A stretch of 64,000 nucleotides of DNA from Hahellaceae bacterium (lineage in GTDB: Bacteria > Pseudomonadota > Gammaproteobacteria > Pseudomonadales > Oleiphilaceae), in the NCBI GenBank assembly GCA_016744695.1, contig JADGDV010000001.1, positions 186,001-250,000 on the forward strand, given 5' to 3'. The translations under genes and the position numbers were made by a program. This document shows, one piece after another, positions 8,871 to 18,567 of this stretch (position 1 is the stretch's first letter; each line of letters begins with the position of its first letter). Under the pieces are notes generated by a model that saw nothing but the letters and a program-made list of their open reading frames with translations, was not told where the DNA came from and did no database searches.

Positions 8871-9911
8871 ATGACAACACCCGTCTTGATTTGTGACGAC
8901 TCTAGCGTAGCCAGAAAACAAATGGCACGAACACTGCCTGCTGACTGGGACATAGAGATTAGCTATGCAAAGCATGGCCAAGAAGCCATTGAGCTATTAA
9001 AACAAGGGAAAGGAGACATTATGTTTCTTGACCTTAATATGCCTGTAATGGATGGCTATGAAACCCTAGAAGCAATTATTAAAAATGACCTTCAGTCTAT
9101 GGTTATTGTGGTTTCGGGTGATATTCAACCAGAAGCCCATAAACGAGTTAAAGCACTAGGTGCCATTGAGTTTATCAAGAAACCAATTGGGCCAGATGAA
9201 TTAGCCAGTATTCTCGAAAAATTTGGTCTTTATACCCCCTCACCAGAAGGTTTAGCATCCAGTCAGTCAGAAAGCACTCCACCGGTAGGCCGCTCCGAAC
9301 AAGAGCTTGCAGAAGCAGGCAGTGTTCAATACAGAGACTGCATACAAGAAATAGCAAACGTCGCGATGGGGCAAGCCGCTGATTTACTCGCACGACTGCT
9401 TGATGTTTTTGTAAAACTGCCTATTCCTAACGTAAATATTCTAGAAGTCAGTGAACTAAAAATGGCGTTGTCCCATACCGCACAAGACAGCACCTACTCT
9501 GCCGTTTGCCAAGGCTTTATTGGCTCTGGCATCGCAGGGGAAGCCTTACTTATTTTTAGTGACTCTAGCTATGCAGATATGGCAAAGCTCCTAAAATTTG
9601 AAGGAGAGCTCACAGACACAGTACAATTAGAACTTATCATGGATATCGCCAGCATTCTTGTAGGGGCATGTACTGGCGGCATTGCGCAACAGCTTGATAT
9701 CTCATTTAGCCAAGGCCACCCCATGGTACTAGGCCAGCATGTAAAGGTCGGTGATTTAATTAAAACGAATGAAACCCGCTGGAAACAAACCCTAGCCATC
9801 GAAATAACATACGAAATAGAGAACTACGATATAACCTGCGATTTACTATTACTTTTCACCGAAGACTCTATTGATAACCTAAACAAAAGACTCTCCTATC
9901 TAATGGATTAA
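8871..9911 (+). CDS. Response regulator: receiver domain fused to a CheC/CheX-like domain
   Basis: A 346-residue two-domain protein. Residues 4-120 are a CheY-like receiver: acidic D9-D10, phosphoacceptor D54 in FLDLNMP, and a KKP block near 103-105. After a Ser/Pro/Glu linker (about 122-150), residues 155-340 resemble CheC: E-I-A-N-V-A-M-G-Q-A near 162-171 and a second similar helix (IMDIASILVGACTGGIAQ). CheC-type proteins dephosphorylate CheY-P or act as adaptors. It precedes the PAS-GGDEF gene by 9 bases, so the two form one operon. I infer it controls, or is controlled with, c-di-GMP output. Confidence 0.85.
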   Translation: MTTPVLICDDSSVARKQMARTLPADWDIEISYAKHGQEAIELLKQGKGDIMFLDLNMPVMDGYETLEAIIKNDLQSMVIVVSGDIQPEAHKRVKALGAIEFIKKPIGPDELASILEKFGLYTPSPEGLASSQSESTPPVGRSEQELAEAGSVQYRDCIQEIANVAMGQAADLLARLLDVFVKLPIPNVNILEVSELKMALSHTAQDSTYSAVCQGFIGSGIAGEALLIFSDSSYADMAKLLKFEGELTDTVQLELIMDIASILVGACTGGIAQQLDISFSQGHPMVLGQHVKVGDLIKTNETRWKQTLAIEITYEIENYDITCDLLLLFTEDSIDNLNKRLSYLMD

Positions 9912-9920
9912 AGACCCTTT

Positions 9921-10880
9921 ATGGCAAACGATACGCTAGACATTAAAGAATTCCATTGGCTAATGGATATGTTACAGACCATAGATGTAGGTCTGATTGT
10001 TCTTGACCGAAACTATAACATTCAGGTTTGGAACAGTTTTATGGAAAATCATAGCGGCATGAGCCCAACTGCTGTTAAAGACCAGTTACTGTTTGATGTG
10101 TTTAAAGATCTTAAACAAGATTGGTTTACTCAAAAGTCTGAGTCCGTTTTCTTACTAAAGAATCGCGCATTTATTACCTGGGAGCTACGCCCCTACCTTT
10201 TTAAGTTTAAGAATTATCGACCGATTACAGGTACAGAGCCATTCATGTACCAAAACGTAAACATCAGTCCGTTAGCGTCAGCTGACGGTACGGTCAATCA
10301 TATTTGTGTCATCGTTTATGATGTAACTGATATTGCTTCAAATAAAAAAGCATTAGAAGGCGCCAACAAAGAACTTGAAACACTCAGTAGAACAGACAAA
10401 CTAACCCTGCTCAATAACAGAGGCTACTGGGAAGAGTGTCTACAAAATGAATATAGCCGTCTACAACGCTATGACACTATTTCATCTCTAGTTATGTTTG
10501 ATATCGACCATTTCAAAAAGGTTAACGATACTTATGGGCACCAGGCAGGTGATGAAGTAATAAGGGTTGTTTCAAAGCTACTGAGAGACTCCCTTAGAAA
10601 AACAGATATAGCCGGTCGTTATGGAGGTGAAGAGTTTGGCATTATTTTAGGCCATACCAACGCTAAAAACGCAATGATCTATTGCGAGCGCTTAAGACAA
10701 GCGATTGAAGATACCATTGTGGTTCATGATAAGGTTGAAATTAAATTTACAGTCAGCCTCGGAATATGTGAAGCCTCTAAAAAGATTGAAGACTATAAAT
10801 CATGGCTTGAGAATACAGATAAAGCGCTTTATGAGGCCAAAGAGAACGGTCGTAACCAAACGAGAATATTTCAACTGTAG
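9921..10880 (+). CDS. PAS-GGDEF diguanylate cyclase
   Basis: A 319-residue cytosolic protein. An N-terminal PAS-like sensor (about 10-125; I-V-L-D-R-N-Y-N-I-Q-V-W-N is typical) is followed by a short coiled coil and a GGDEF domain (about 150-315). The active-site loop GGEEF is at 235-239 and the inhibitory RxxD I-site (R226-D229) sits five residues before it, so it should make c-di-GMP with product inhibition. Other signatures are D-x-L-T-x-L-x-N-R-G and FDIDHFKKVND. There is no membrane segment. It is the second gene of the receiver-CheC operon and is followed by a strong terminator. Confidence 0.93.
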   Translation: MANDTLDIKEFHWLMDMLQTIDVGLIVLDRNYNIQVWNSFMENHSGMSPTAVKDQLLFDVFKDLKQDWFTQKSESVFLLKNRAFITWELRPYLFKFKNYRPITGTEPFMYQNVNISPLASADGTVNHICVIVYDVTDIASNKKALEGANKELETLSRTDKLTLLNNRGYWEECLQNEYSRLQRYDTISSLVMFDIDHFKKVNDTYGHQAGDEVIRVVSKLLRDSLRKTDIAGRYGGEEFGIILGHTNAKNAMIYCERLRQAIEDTIVVHDKVEIKFTVSLGICEASKKIEDYKSWLENTDKALYEAKENGRNQTRIFQL

Positions 10881-10895
10881 AAATTTCACGAACAC

Positions 10896-10977
10896 GTAAG
10901 GTGCGCAATGCGCACCTTTTTTTTATCTGACACTTATATCACCGACTTACATCTTTGGTGCGCACGGCACACCCTAC
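10896..10977. repeat. Inverted pair of GTAG-headed REP-like palindromes (REPIN)
   Basis: The left unit (10896-10916) reads outward as GTA plus a GGTGCGC/GCGCACC palindrome. The right unit (10957-10977) is the same kind of element in inverse orientation and ends in CTAC. The same arrangement recurs at 31847-31907, and the right-hand unit is repeated there identically. A head of GTAG next to a short palindrome is typical of REP elements recognised by RAYT (TnpA-REP) transposases. No RAYT gene is in the window. Confidence 0.7.
10898..10924 (+). terminator. Rho-independent terminator, also a REP-like unit
   Basis: AAGGTGCGC and GCGCACCTT pair over 9 bp around an AAT loop, followed by eight T (10917-10924). 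It ends the receiver-CheC/GGDEF operon. The palindrome is preceded by GTA, like the REP-type units described below. Confidence 0.85.
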
Positions 10978-10989
10978 AAGTGACAATAA

Positions 10990-11007
10990 AGGGGAGTCTC
11001 CTCCCCT
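10990..11007 (-). terminator. Stem-loop at the 3' end of gdhB
   Basis: AGGGGAG (10990-10996) and CTCCCCT (11001-11007) pair perfectly around a 4-base loop. Read on the minus strand it is headed by GTAG and followed by TTTATTG, so it may end the gdhB transcript and may also be another REP-like unit. Confidence 0.5.
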
Positions 11008-11014
11008 ACAACAA

Positions 11015-14000
11015 CTACTCAGAATAATGTGCAGTACTCTGAGCCAGATCCAGCAACTCTCTTAACGCCACTGAATACATCGAAAACTCCGTTTCTGGCG
11101 TTGTTTTCAATTCGGTAAGCATCTCAGCCCATCGATCAACAAGCTCTTTATGATAGTCTACCCAAACATCTAAACGTTTCTCTACATCAACAGGCGCTCC
11201 TTTCATATTTAGCACCCCCACGGTTAATGATCGTTGCTGCCAATCGAGATCTTCTCTAAAGGCTTCTCTCGCTAGTGCTTGCCAGTGTGTTGCCGGGGTA
11301 AGTATATTCAACTGCTGCCCAAACCAGCTAAGATCTAGACGGTCACCTAAGGCGTAATAAACATTAGCTACTCGCCCAATATCTGAGCCACTCATATCCT
11401 GAGCTTCAATAATACCCAGTGCAGAATAGAGGTGACCTGCACCTGCTACCGTTTCTGCAATATCATTAGGAACACCCTCTTTCACTAGCATATTAAAGGT
11501 ATTATCCCAGTCTGATTTTGGGTCCCCTGTTAGATAATTTGATAGGTTACTCGATATATCCTGAATACCTTTAGCAAATTTATCCATATTAGCAGCCACA
11601 TTTAGCTCACTGCGTCTATTGCGTAACAACCATCGACAAGCACGACGAATCAGCCTCATGAGCTCACTCATCATCTTCATTTGAACCTCACTACTCACCT
11701 TATGATCAAGCGCTTCTATTTGCTCCCACCAATGCTCTAAGCGGAAGGCATCACGAGCAATGATATAAGCCAAGGCCACAGCGGAAGACGATGCCCCAGT
11801 AGACTGCCGTAAACGCTCAACAAACGTAATCCCCATATGATTAACCATATCATTGGCAATTTGGGTCGCTATAATCTCTCTACGAAGCTTATGGTTCTTC
11901 ACTTCGCTGCCAAATTTCTTCACTAACTGAGGAGGGAAAACAAGTACAATTTCTTCTGATAAACACTTATCATCCGGTAGGTCACTATCAATAATAACCT
12001 CCTTCAAATCACCCTTCACGTAAGATATTAACACTGATAGCTCTGGGCGTGACAAACCTTGCCCCATCGCTTTTCTATCAGCAATTACGTCATCTTCAGG
12101 TATAAACTCTAGTGCCCGGTTAAGCTTGCCTGCACTTTCCATATTATTAATTAATCTGCGATATTCTTCTGTACGCGCTAGAACATCCGAACAGGCAATA
12201 CTAATCGCCTGAGTCTGTCGGTAATTATTTTTTAACACCAGCTCAGATACATCTTCAGTCATATCTGACAACATTTTATTACGTTGTTTCTCGGTCAAAT
12301 CACCGTTAGCGACCACTTCATTCAATAGAATTTTTATATTTACTTCATGGTCAGAACAATCCACGCCACCGGCATTATCAATAAAGTCGGTGTTCAATTG
12401 ACCGCCCGCTAAACTGAACTCAATACGTGCCAGTTGGGTAAAGCCTAAATTGCCCCCCTCACCTGCTACTTTGGCACGAATTTCTTTACCATCAATTCTT
12501 AGACCATCATTGGCTTTATCACCCACATCGCTATGAGATTCAGAAGAAGCCTTAAAGTAAGTGCCTATTCCTCCAATCCAAATAAGATCTACCTGCGCTT
12601 TTAATATATTAGTGATCAGCATGTTTGGAGGCATTCGATCACAGGTAACGCCTAGCAATGCTTTTATCTCCTTACTTAAAGGAATTGATTTAGCTGATCG
12701 GGAAAATATCCCCCCACCTTTTGAGATCAATTTCTTATCATAATCTTCCCAGGAAGATCGAGGGAGATCAAAAAGACGCTGGCGCTCAATAAAGCTCTTA
12801 GCAGCATCTGGCGTAGGGTCAATAAAGATGTGCATATGGTTAAACGCTGCAACCAATTTGGCATGCTCAGACCTTAACAAACCATTACCAAACACGTCAC
12901 CAGCCATATCACCAATACCCACTACCGAAAACTCAGTGGTGGCGGTATTTAAACCTTGCTCTCTAAATAGTCGCTCAACTGAAACCCAAGCACCTCTGGC
13001 GGTAATACCCATTTTCTTATGGTCATAACCCTGACTACCACCCGATGCGAACGCATCGCCTAGCCAGAAGTTATACTCACTCGATATTTCGTTAGCAATA
13101 TCAGAAAACGTAGCCGTCCCTTTGTCTGCAGCAACAACCAAATAATAGTCATCTTCATCATGTCGAACGACATTTTTAGGCGGCACTAGCTCGCCCTCAA
13201 CAAGGTTATCAGTTACATCTAACAAGCCTCGTATAAAGATTTGGTAACAAGCAATGCCTTCCTTCATAAACGCATCACGATCACCGTCCGGTAGTTTTTT
13301 GGCAACAAAACCACCTTTTGCACCCACAGGTACGATAACCGAGTTTTTAACTTGCTGAGCCTTAACGAGCCCTAACACCTCAGTACGGTAATCTTCATAC
13401 CGGTCTGACCAGCGAAGGCCACCACGAGCCACTTTGCCGCCTCGTAAATGAACACCTTCTATGCGAGGCGAATAAACAAAAATTTCAAACATCAAAACAG
13501 GCAAAGGAATACCGGTTATTTGACCAGGGTTTAACTTGAAGGACATATAGCTTTTTTCTTCGCCTTCAGGTGTAACTTGATAATAATTCGTTCTTAACGT
13601 TGCCTTGGTGAGCTCAATGTACATTCGCAGTACTTTGTCTTCACTCAAGTTTGAGACATTATCTAGGCCTTCATTAAAATCAATCTCTATTTTCTCTTGA
13701 GCAGCTTGTCGCTTAACTTCACTGGTATATTTGTCTGGACTAAAACGTGTCTCAAACAAGTTAAGAATCATTTTTGTTAAGCCAACATGACTAACCAAAG
13801 TATTAGAGATGAATTGCTGGCTATTGCTCACTCTAATTTGGCGCATATAACGAGAATAAGAACGTAGCATGGCGATTTGACGCCAGTTCAGATAGGCCGC
13901 CAACACTAAGCGGTTAAATGGGTCACTTTCAGCTTCGCCCGACCAAACCTTCTCAAACAACTCTTCAAACGTTGCTCTTACTTTATGAATATCTACAATC

Positions 14001-15871
14001 TGATTTGAGTATGTCGATAGAGTAAAGTCATGTATCCAAACCGTTTTACCATTACGATCAGTGGTTCCATAAGGATGCTCACCAATAACTCGAAAACCCA
14101 TATTTTCAAAAATGGGCAACACATCAGACAATGTTACCGGTTCGTCCGCATGAAATAACTTGAAGTGTATTATCTTCTCATCTTCTTCAAGTGCACGATA
14201 AAAGCTCATAGAAAGCGGCTTACCATCGGCAACGGCAGCAATATGGTCAATATCAATCACAGTTCGTCTTGGAGAGAATGCCTCTTTATAACTAGAGCTA
14301 AATCCATTTTGATAGAGATTAATATAACGGTTTGCTAGCTCTTCACCATGCGCCTCATATAAAGCCTCTGTGAGCCCATCTTGCCAAGACTGTGCGATGG
14401 CAATAATTTTATCTTGCAGCTCTGCAACATTTAACTCTCTGTTTTCATCAGGCTGTACTTTGATACTAAATTGAGTACGCGCTAACACTGACTCAGAGAA
14501 AAATGTCATAAAGTCAATATCATGCCCGCCTAGTGACTCCATCAATACTTTTTCAATTTTATGGCGTAAGTCTGTGCTATACATTTCCCGAGGCACATAC
14601 ACTAAGCAAGATACAAAGCGGCCATAAGCATCTTCACGCATGAATAAGCGAATTTTTCGCCGTTCCTGTACATATAAAATGCCCATAGCGGCATCATAAA
14701 GCTCATCACTAGTAATTTGAAATAACTCATCACGAGGGTAAACCGATAAAATTTGATCGAGTTCTTTACCGCCATAATCAGAAAGGTTAAGACCTGAGCG
14801 AACAATAACCTCATTTATTTTCTTACGAAGCAAGGGGATTTCTGAAGGGCGTTCATTGTAGACTTTGGCGGTATACAAGCCTATAAACCGACGTTCACCC
14901 ACCACCTCACCTTTTGCATTAAACTTTTTAATGGCAATATAATCTGGGTAAGCAGGACGATGCACTCTTGATCGTTCAGATGACTTAGCGAAAGTAAATA
15001 GTTCTGACTTTAAGATGTGATCTTGAGTTTTTAATGGTAGGTCAGCCAGCTTCATTCGTAATTGAGTTTCTGTATGGCTTTTCATTATGCCTTTAACGGA
15101 GTTTTTAACACACTCCAGAATTATTTCACCATCCACTTTTTTAAAGTCATAATCCACAGCACCTAAAAATGTAAAGTGGTCAGATACCATCCATTTAATA
15201 AACTCTCCTGCCTCTGAAACCTCTTCAGCAGGGATAGATTTTGGTAGCTTTGAAAACTGTTTAATCAATGCTTCAGCACTATCACGCATGCCTGAATAAT
15301 CATTAACGGCTACCCGAACCTCTTCAATGACCGTCTCTATAGATTTCTTTAACTCATCAAGGCTCTTGGTTTCATTATGACGATCAACCTCTATAAACAT
15401 TAATGATTCAGCGGCATCCGTTGAGGTATCGGTTTGCCTGGGTAATAATTTTTTTAAATTTCCAGATTTATCTCGCTCAACCTCTAACACCGAATGCTGT
15501 ATAGAATGAACCGATAACTCTCTTTCATTTAGCACCATACGAATGGAGTCAACTAAGAAGGGTATATTCTTATGCAGCACAGCAATAACCGTGTGAGTAG
15601 ACTGCCAGCCATCTTCTTCAAGCCCAGGGTTAAATACACGTACTTTTGGATGTTTTTTATTGTCATGCTGTAAAAATTTCCAGCTCGCAAACACCGCGCC
15701 ATATATGTCTGAAAAGCGCTTGCCTGTAATTTCTTCCATAGGCAAACCACCGAAGAACTGTAAAACAAAGTCTGTCACATTTTTTGCTTCAGATTTGCTT
15801 AATTTTTCTTCAAATTTATCCGTAAGTTGCTTTAAGAAAACGCTTTTCGAATCAGTGCTAATTTGGTTCAT
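11015..15871 (-). CDS. gdhB: NAD-specific glutamate dehydrogenase, 180-kDa class
   Basis: A 1618-residue enzyme, the usual length of the large bacterial NAD-GDH, which oxidatively deaminates L-glutamate to 2-oxoglutarate and ammonia. The long N-terminal half carries ACT-like regulatory regions. The catalytic core lies roughly at residues 780-1200: GGLRWSDRYEDYRTEVLGLV, the Lys-containing VPVGAKGGFV near 855, and the NAD-domain block VVGIGDMAGDVFGNG near 985. The C terminus is the helical domain typical of the class. It stands alone, is divergent from moxR across about 280 bases, and probably supports growth on amino acids. The symbol follows Pseudomonas aeruginosa usage. Confidence 0.96.
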   Translation of the reverse strand: MNQISTDSKSVFLKQLTDKFEEKLSKSEAKNVTDFVLQFFGGLPMEEITGKRFSDIYGAVFASWKFLQHDNKKHPKVRVFNPGLEEDGWQSTHTVIAVLHKNIPFLVDSIRMVLNERELSVHSIQHSVLEVERDKSGNLKKLLPRQTDTSTDAAESLMFIEVDRHNETKSLDELKKSIETVIEEVRVAVNDYSGMRDSAEALIKQFSKLPKSIPAEEVSEAGEFIKWMVSDHFTFLGAVDYDFKKVDGEIILECVKNSVKGIMKSHTETQLRMKLADLPLKTQDHILKSELFTFAKSSERSRVHRPAYPDYIAIKKFNAKGEVVGERRFIGLYTAKVYNERPSEIPLLRKKINEVIVRSGLNLSDYGGKELDQILSVYPRDELFQITSDELYDAAMGILYVQERRKIRLFMREDAYGRFVSCLVYVPREMYSTDLRHKIEKVLMESLGGHDIDFMTFFSESVLARTQFSIKVQPDENRELNVAELQDKIIAIAQSWQDGLTEALYEAHGEELANRYINLYQNGFSSSYKEAFSPRRTVIDIDHIAAVADGKPLSMSFYRALEEDEKIIHFKLFHADEPVTLSDVLPIFENMGFRVIGEHPYGTTDRNGKTVWIHDFTLSTYSNQIVDIHKVRATFEELFEKVWSGEAESDPFNRLVLAAYLNWRQIAMLRSYSRYMRQIRVSNSQQFISNTLVSHVGLTKMILNLFETRFSPDKYTSEVKRQAAQEKIEIDFNEGLDNVSNLSEDKVLRMYIELTKATLRTNYYQVTPEGEEKSYMSFKLNPGQITGIPLPVLMFEIFVYSPRIEGVHLRGGKVARGGLRWSDRYEDYRTEVLGLVKAQQVKNSVIVPVGAKGGFVAKKLPDGDRDAFMKEGIACYQIFIRGLLDVTDNLVEGELVPPKNVVRHDEDDYYLVVAADKGTATFSDIANEISSEYNFWLGDAFASGGSQGYDHKKMGITARGAWVSVERLFREQGLNTATTEFSVVGIGDMAGDVFGNGLLRSEHAKLVAAFNHMHIFIDPTPDAAKSFIERQRLFDLPRSSWEDYDKKLISKGGGIFSRSAKSIPLSKEIKALLGVTCDRMPPNMLITNILKAQVDLIWIGGIGTYFKASSESHSDVGDKANDGLRIDGKEIRAKVAGEGGNLGFTQLARIEFSLAGGQLNTDFIDNAGGVDCSDHEVNIKILLNEVVANGDLTEKQRNKMLSDMTEDVSELVLKNNYRQTQAISIACSDVLARTEEYRRLINNMESAGKLNRALEFIPEDDVIADRKAMGQGLSRPELSVLISYVKGDLKEVIIDSDLPDDKCLSEEIVLVFPPQLVKKFGSEVKNHKLRREIIATQIANDMVNHMGITFVERLRQSTGASSSAVALAYIIARDAFRLEHWWEQIEALDHKVSSEVQMKMMSELMRLIRRACRWLLRNRRSELNVAANMDKFAKGIQDISSNLSNYLTGDPKSDWDNTFNMLVKEGVPNDIAETVAGAGHLYSALGIIEAQDMSGSDIGRVANVYYALGDRLDLSWFGQQLNILTPATHWQALAREAFREDLDWQQRSLTVGVLNMKGAPVDVEKRLDVWVDYHKELVDRWAEMLTELKTTPETEFSMYSVALRELLDLAQSTAHYSE

Positions 15872-16153
15872 CCAATATCCCTCTAATTCTAAAATCTCCA
15901 GCTTATTTTTATTAAAATAGCGGAGGTAAACTGCTTGTTATTGTTTGTTTTTAACACAAAAATATACGTGTAATAAAAAGTGATATGATAATTCGTAATA
16001 TTAAGAATAGTTCATACTTTGGAAATTGCTTATTGGAGTTTAATCTATTAGTGTAATGCACTTAAGAATATAGTGTAAAGCTCTTAAAGAGAGCGTCTTA
16101 AGCCTATAAAAACTGACTAAATTCTACTAAGAAAAGACAACGAGTTTCCTGCT

Positions 16154-17119
16154 ATGCAGTCCCAAATTTCATTTAAATCGCTTAAAGATTACCTAACCCA
16201 ACAAATAATTGGCCAAGAGCATTTGGTAGATCGTTTGCTAATCGCATTATTAGCTGATGGTCACTTACTGGTCGAGGGTGCTCCTGGCCTGGCAAAAACC
16301 AAGGCTATTAAAGACCTTTCTAGTAAACTAGAAGGTAATTTTCAACGTATTCAGTTTACACCTGACTTATTACCGTCAGATGTCACTGGCACAGAAATAT
16401 ACAGACCAGCAGATGGCCAGTTTATTTTTCAAAAAGGGCCTATTTTTCATAACTTGGTTCTCGCTGATGAAATAAACCGGGCTCCGGCAAAAGTTCAATC
16501 TGCGTTACTTGAAGCTATGGCAGAACGCCAGGTGAGTGTAGGTAAAGAAACCTACCCGCTTGACCCGTTATTTCTTGTAATGGCCACTCAAAACCCTATT
16601 GAACAAGAAGGCACATACCCGCTTCCCGAAGCACAACTAGATCGATTCTTAATGCATGTAAGAATCGGCTACCCTGATGCCAAAGCTGAAAGAGCTATTT
16701 TAAAACTAGTCAGATCAGAATGTAACGAACAGGGAAGCACAGAAAAGTCATTAGAAAAGATGCTTCAGTCTGATATTTTTGAAGCACGTAAAGCCGTTAA
16801 CAACCTTTATATGGCTGATGCAGTAGAAGAATACATAGTACAACTAATTATGGCGACACGTCAGCCAGAAAGCTACGGTGATGACTTAACACGCTGGATA
16901 GATTTTGGCGCTAGCCCACGAGGCACCATTGCTTTAGACCGTTGTGCAAAAGCACATGCGTGGTTACAAGGTAAAGACTTTGTAAGCCCTGATGATGTGA
17001 GGGCCGTTATTCATGACACCCTACGCCACAGAATTCTGATCACCTTCGAAGCCGAAGCGGAAGGTATTACCACAGACAAGATCATTGATACGCTTATAGA
17101 GCGTGTTCCTGTTGCTTAA
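16154..17119 (+). CDS. MoxR-family AAA+ ATPase
   Basis: A 321-residue cytosolic AAA+ protein. Walker A GAPGLAKT is at 42-49, Walker B LVLADE at 101-106, and sensor 1 is in the MATQNPIEQEGTYPLPEAQLDRF block, a MoxR signature. Proteins of this family act as chaperone-like ATPases for partners with von Willebrand A (VWA) domains. Here it heads a gene set with DUF58, DUF4381, two VWA proteins and BatD, the standard moxR-bat layout. It is the first gene of the operon and its promoter should lie in the 280-base gap to gdhB. Confidence 0.94.
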   Translation: MQSQISFKSLKDYLTQQIIGQEHLVDRLLIALLADGHLLVEGAPGLAKTKAIKDLSSKLEGNFQRIQFTPDLLPSDVTGTEIYRPADGQFIFQKGPIFHNLVLADEINRAPAKVQSALLEAMAERQVSVGKETYPLDPLFLVMATQNPIEQEGTYPLPEAQLDRFLMHVRIGYPDAKAERAILKLVRSECNEQGSTEKSLEKMLQSDIFEARKAVNNLYMADAVEEYIVQLIMATRQPESYGDDLTRWIDFGASPRGTIALDRCAKAHAWLQGKDFVSPDDVRAVIHDTLRHRILITFEAEAEGITTDKIIDTLIERVPVA

Positions 17120-17154
17120 GATTAACTCTTAGAAAACGTTTTAGAGATCGTTTA

Positions 17155-18084
17155 ATGTCACAAGCCTCTCCCATTTATTGCAGTGTTAAAGAGCTAATGC
17201 TGATGCGCTTTGAAGCCATGGCGCTATCAATGCCCTCAGCAAAACGCGCCCTAAGACAACAAAGTGGCTCTCACCGCTCTCCTTTTAGAGGGCGCGGCAT
17301 GGAGTTTTCTGAAGTTAGGCTTTATCAGGCTGGTGATGATGTAAGAAGCATTGACTGGCGAGTAACTGCTCGCAGAGACAAGCCTCATACAAAACTGTTT
17401 CATGAAGAGCGCGAACGCCCCGTACTCATTGTTTGTGACCAGAGTGTTTCGCAGTTTTTCGGCAGCAAAACCACCTTCAAGTCAGTACGAGCCGCTCAAT
17501 CAGCCGCCCTACTAGCTTGGATGGCCATTGAAAAGGGTGATCGAGTAGGTGGTATCGTATTTTCAGACAAAGGTCACCACGAAGTAAAACCCGCCAGAAG
17601 TCGAAAGTCTGTAATGCGCTTAATTAACGTCATTTCAGAATTTAACCTTGCCCTGTCGGTTAAGGGTGCCTCAGAAGAAGCAGGTACAACATTTACCCTG
17701 AATGATGCCCTAATGGAAACCCAGCGCATCGCAAAACCCGGCACACTCATTTTTATATTAAGTGATTTCTTAGACTTTGATATCACCACCAAAAAGCATA
17801 TCCAAATATTATCAAAGCATAATAATGTAGCAGCAATACGTAACTACGACTCGCTAGAAATGGAGCTTCCTCCTCCGGGCACTTATACCGTCAGTAATGG
17901 CAGTAAAACCAGTACATTTCAACCTAATTCTCGAGCAGCCAGAGAGCTCTACACCAAAGAAGTGATAGAGTTCAATCAACAACTTAAACAAACGATGACC
18001 AACCTTGGCATACCCTATATAGAACAAAATACAACAGAGCCAACAAGAGACATCATGCAAAAACTAATGAAAATCGTTTTGTAA
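17155..18084 (+). CDS. DUF58 domain protein of the moxR-bat operon
   Basis: A 309-residue protein with the DUF58 signature near residues 40-75: F-R-G-R-G-M-E-F-S-E-V-R-x-Y, then GDDVRSIDWRVTAR. The rest resembles a VWA-like fold with VCDQSVSQFFG and ILSDFLDFD segments. DUF58 proteins always appear next to MoxR ATPases; their job is unclear, but they are thought to work with MoxR on VWA partners. It lies 35 bases after moxR and 12 bases before the DUF4381 gene. Confidence 0.9.
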   Translation: MSQASPIYCSVKELMLMRFEAMALSMPSAKRALRQQSGSHRSPFRGRGMEFSEVRLYQAGDDVRSIDWRVTARRDKPHTKLFHEERERPVLIVCDQSVSQFFGSKTTFKSVRAAQSAALLAWMAIEKGDRVGGIVFSDKGHHEVKPARSRKSVMRLINVISEFNLALSVKGASEEAGTTFTLNDALMETQRIAKPGTLIFILSDFLDFDITTKKHIQILSKHNNVAAIRNYDSLEMELPPPGTYTVSNGSKTSTFQPNSRAARELYTKEVIEFNQQLKQTMTNLGIPYIEQNTTEPTRDIMQKLMKIVL

Positions 18085-18096
18085 TAGGTAATTATC

Positions 18097-18567
18097 GTGT
18101 CACCCGAAGAATTATTAAATCAGTTAAAAGGAATACATGAGCCTGCTGCTATTGGCAACTGGCCACCTGCACCTGGTTGGTGGGTTTTATGTATATCATC
18201 ACTATTGCTCATCGCTTTTATTATTTATATGTGGCGTAGACATATAAATAATACCCTATGGAAAAAAGAAGCCATTAAGAGCCTAAATGACATTGATGCC
18301 TATAACTCATTGCATGCCATTAACACCCTCATTAAGAAAATCGCTATTTATAAATTAAACGATCCATCTATCACCTCATTAAGCGGTGAACCCTGGGAAC
18401 TTTTTTTGACTACTTTTTTAAACACCCCTAAAACACCTGACTTATTCACCCGCGAGCAATTCACCTTACTAGCTCAAGGGCAATATCAGAAAAACGCAAT
18501 CGCTAACTCACCAGAAAACACAACGGCATTAGTTAACGCATTACAACAGTGGATAAAGGAGGCCTAA
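18097..18567 (+). CDS. DUF4381 family membrane protein of the bat operon
   Basis: A 156-residue protein starting at a GTG with an AGGTAA Shine-Dalgarno sequence. It has the DUF4381 N terminus (LNQLKGIHEPAAIGNWPPAPGWW), one membrane segment (about 28-46), then a cytosolic helical domain with a P-W-E-L-F-L-T-T-F block. DUF4381 proteins are regular members of moxR-bat operons; the biochemical role is unknown. Its stop codon overlaps the batA ATG (TAATG), so translation is probably coupled. Confidence 0.88.
   Translation: MSPEELLNQLKGIHEPAAIGNWPPAPGWWVLCISSLLLIAFIIYMWRRHINNTLWKKEAIKSLNDIDAYNSLHAINTLIKKIAIYKLNDPSITSLSGEPWELFLTTFLNTPKTPDLFTREQFTLLAQGQYQKNAIANSPENTTALVNALQQWIKEA

Noticed and set aside
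11015-15871. Antisense open frames in gdhB
   Set aside because: Short, without ribosome sites or domains; the sense frame is a full conserved enzyme.
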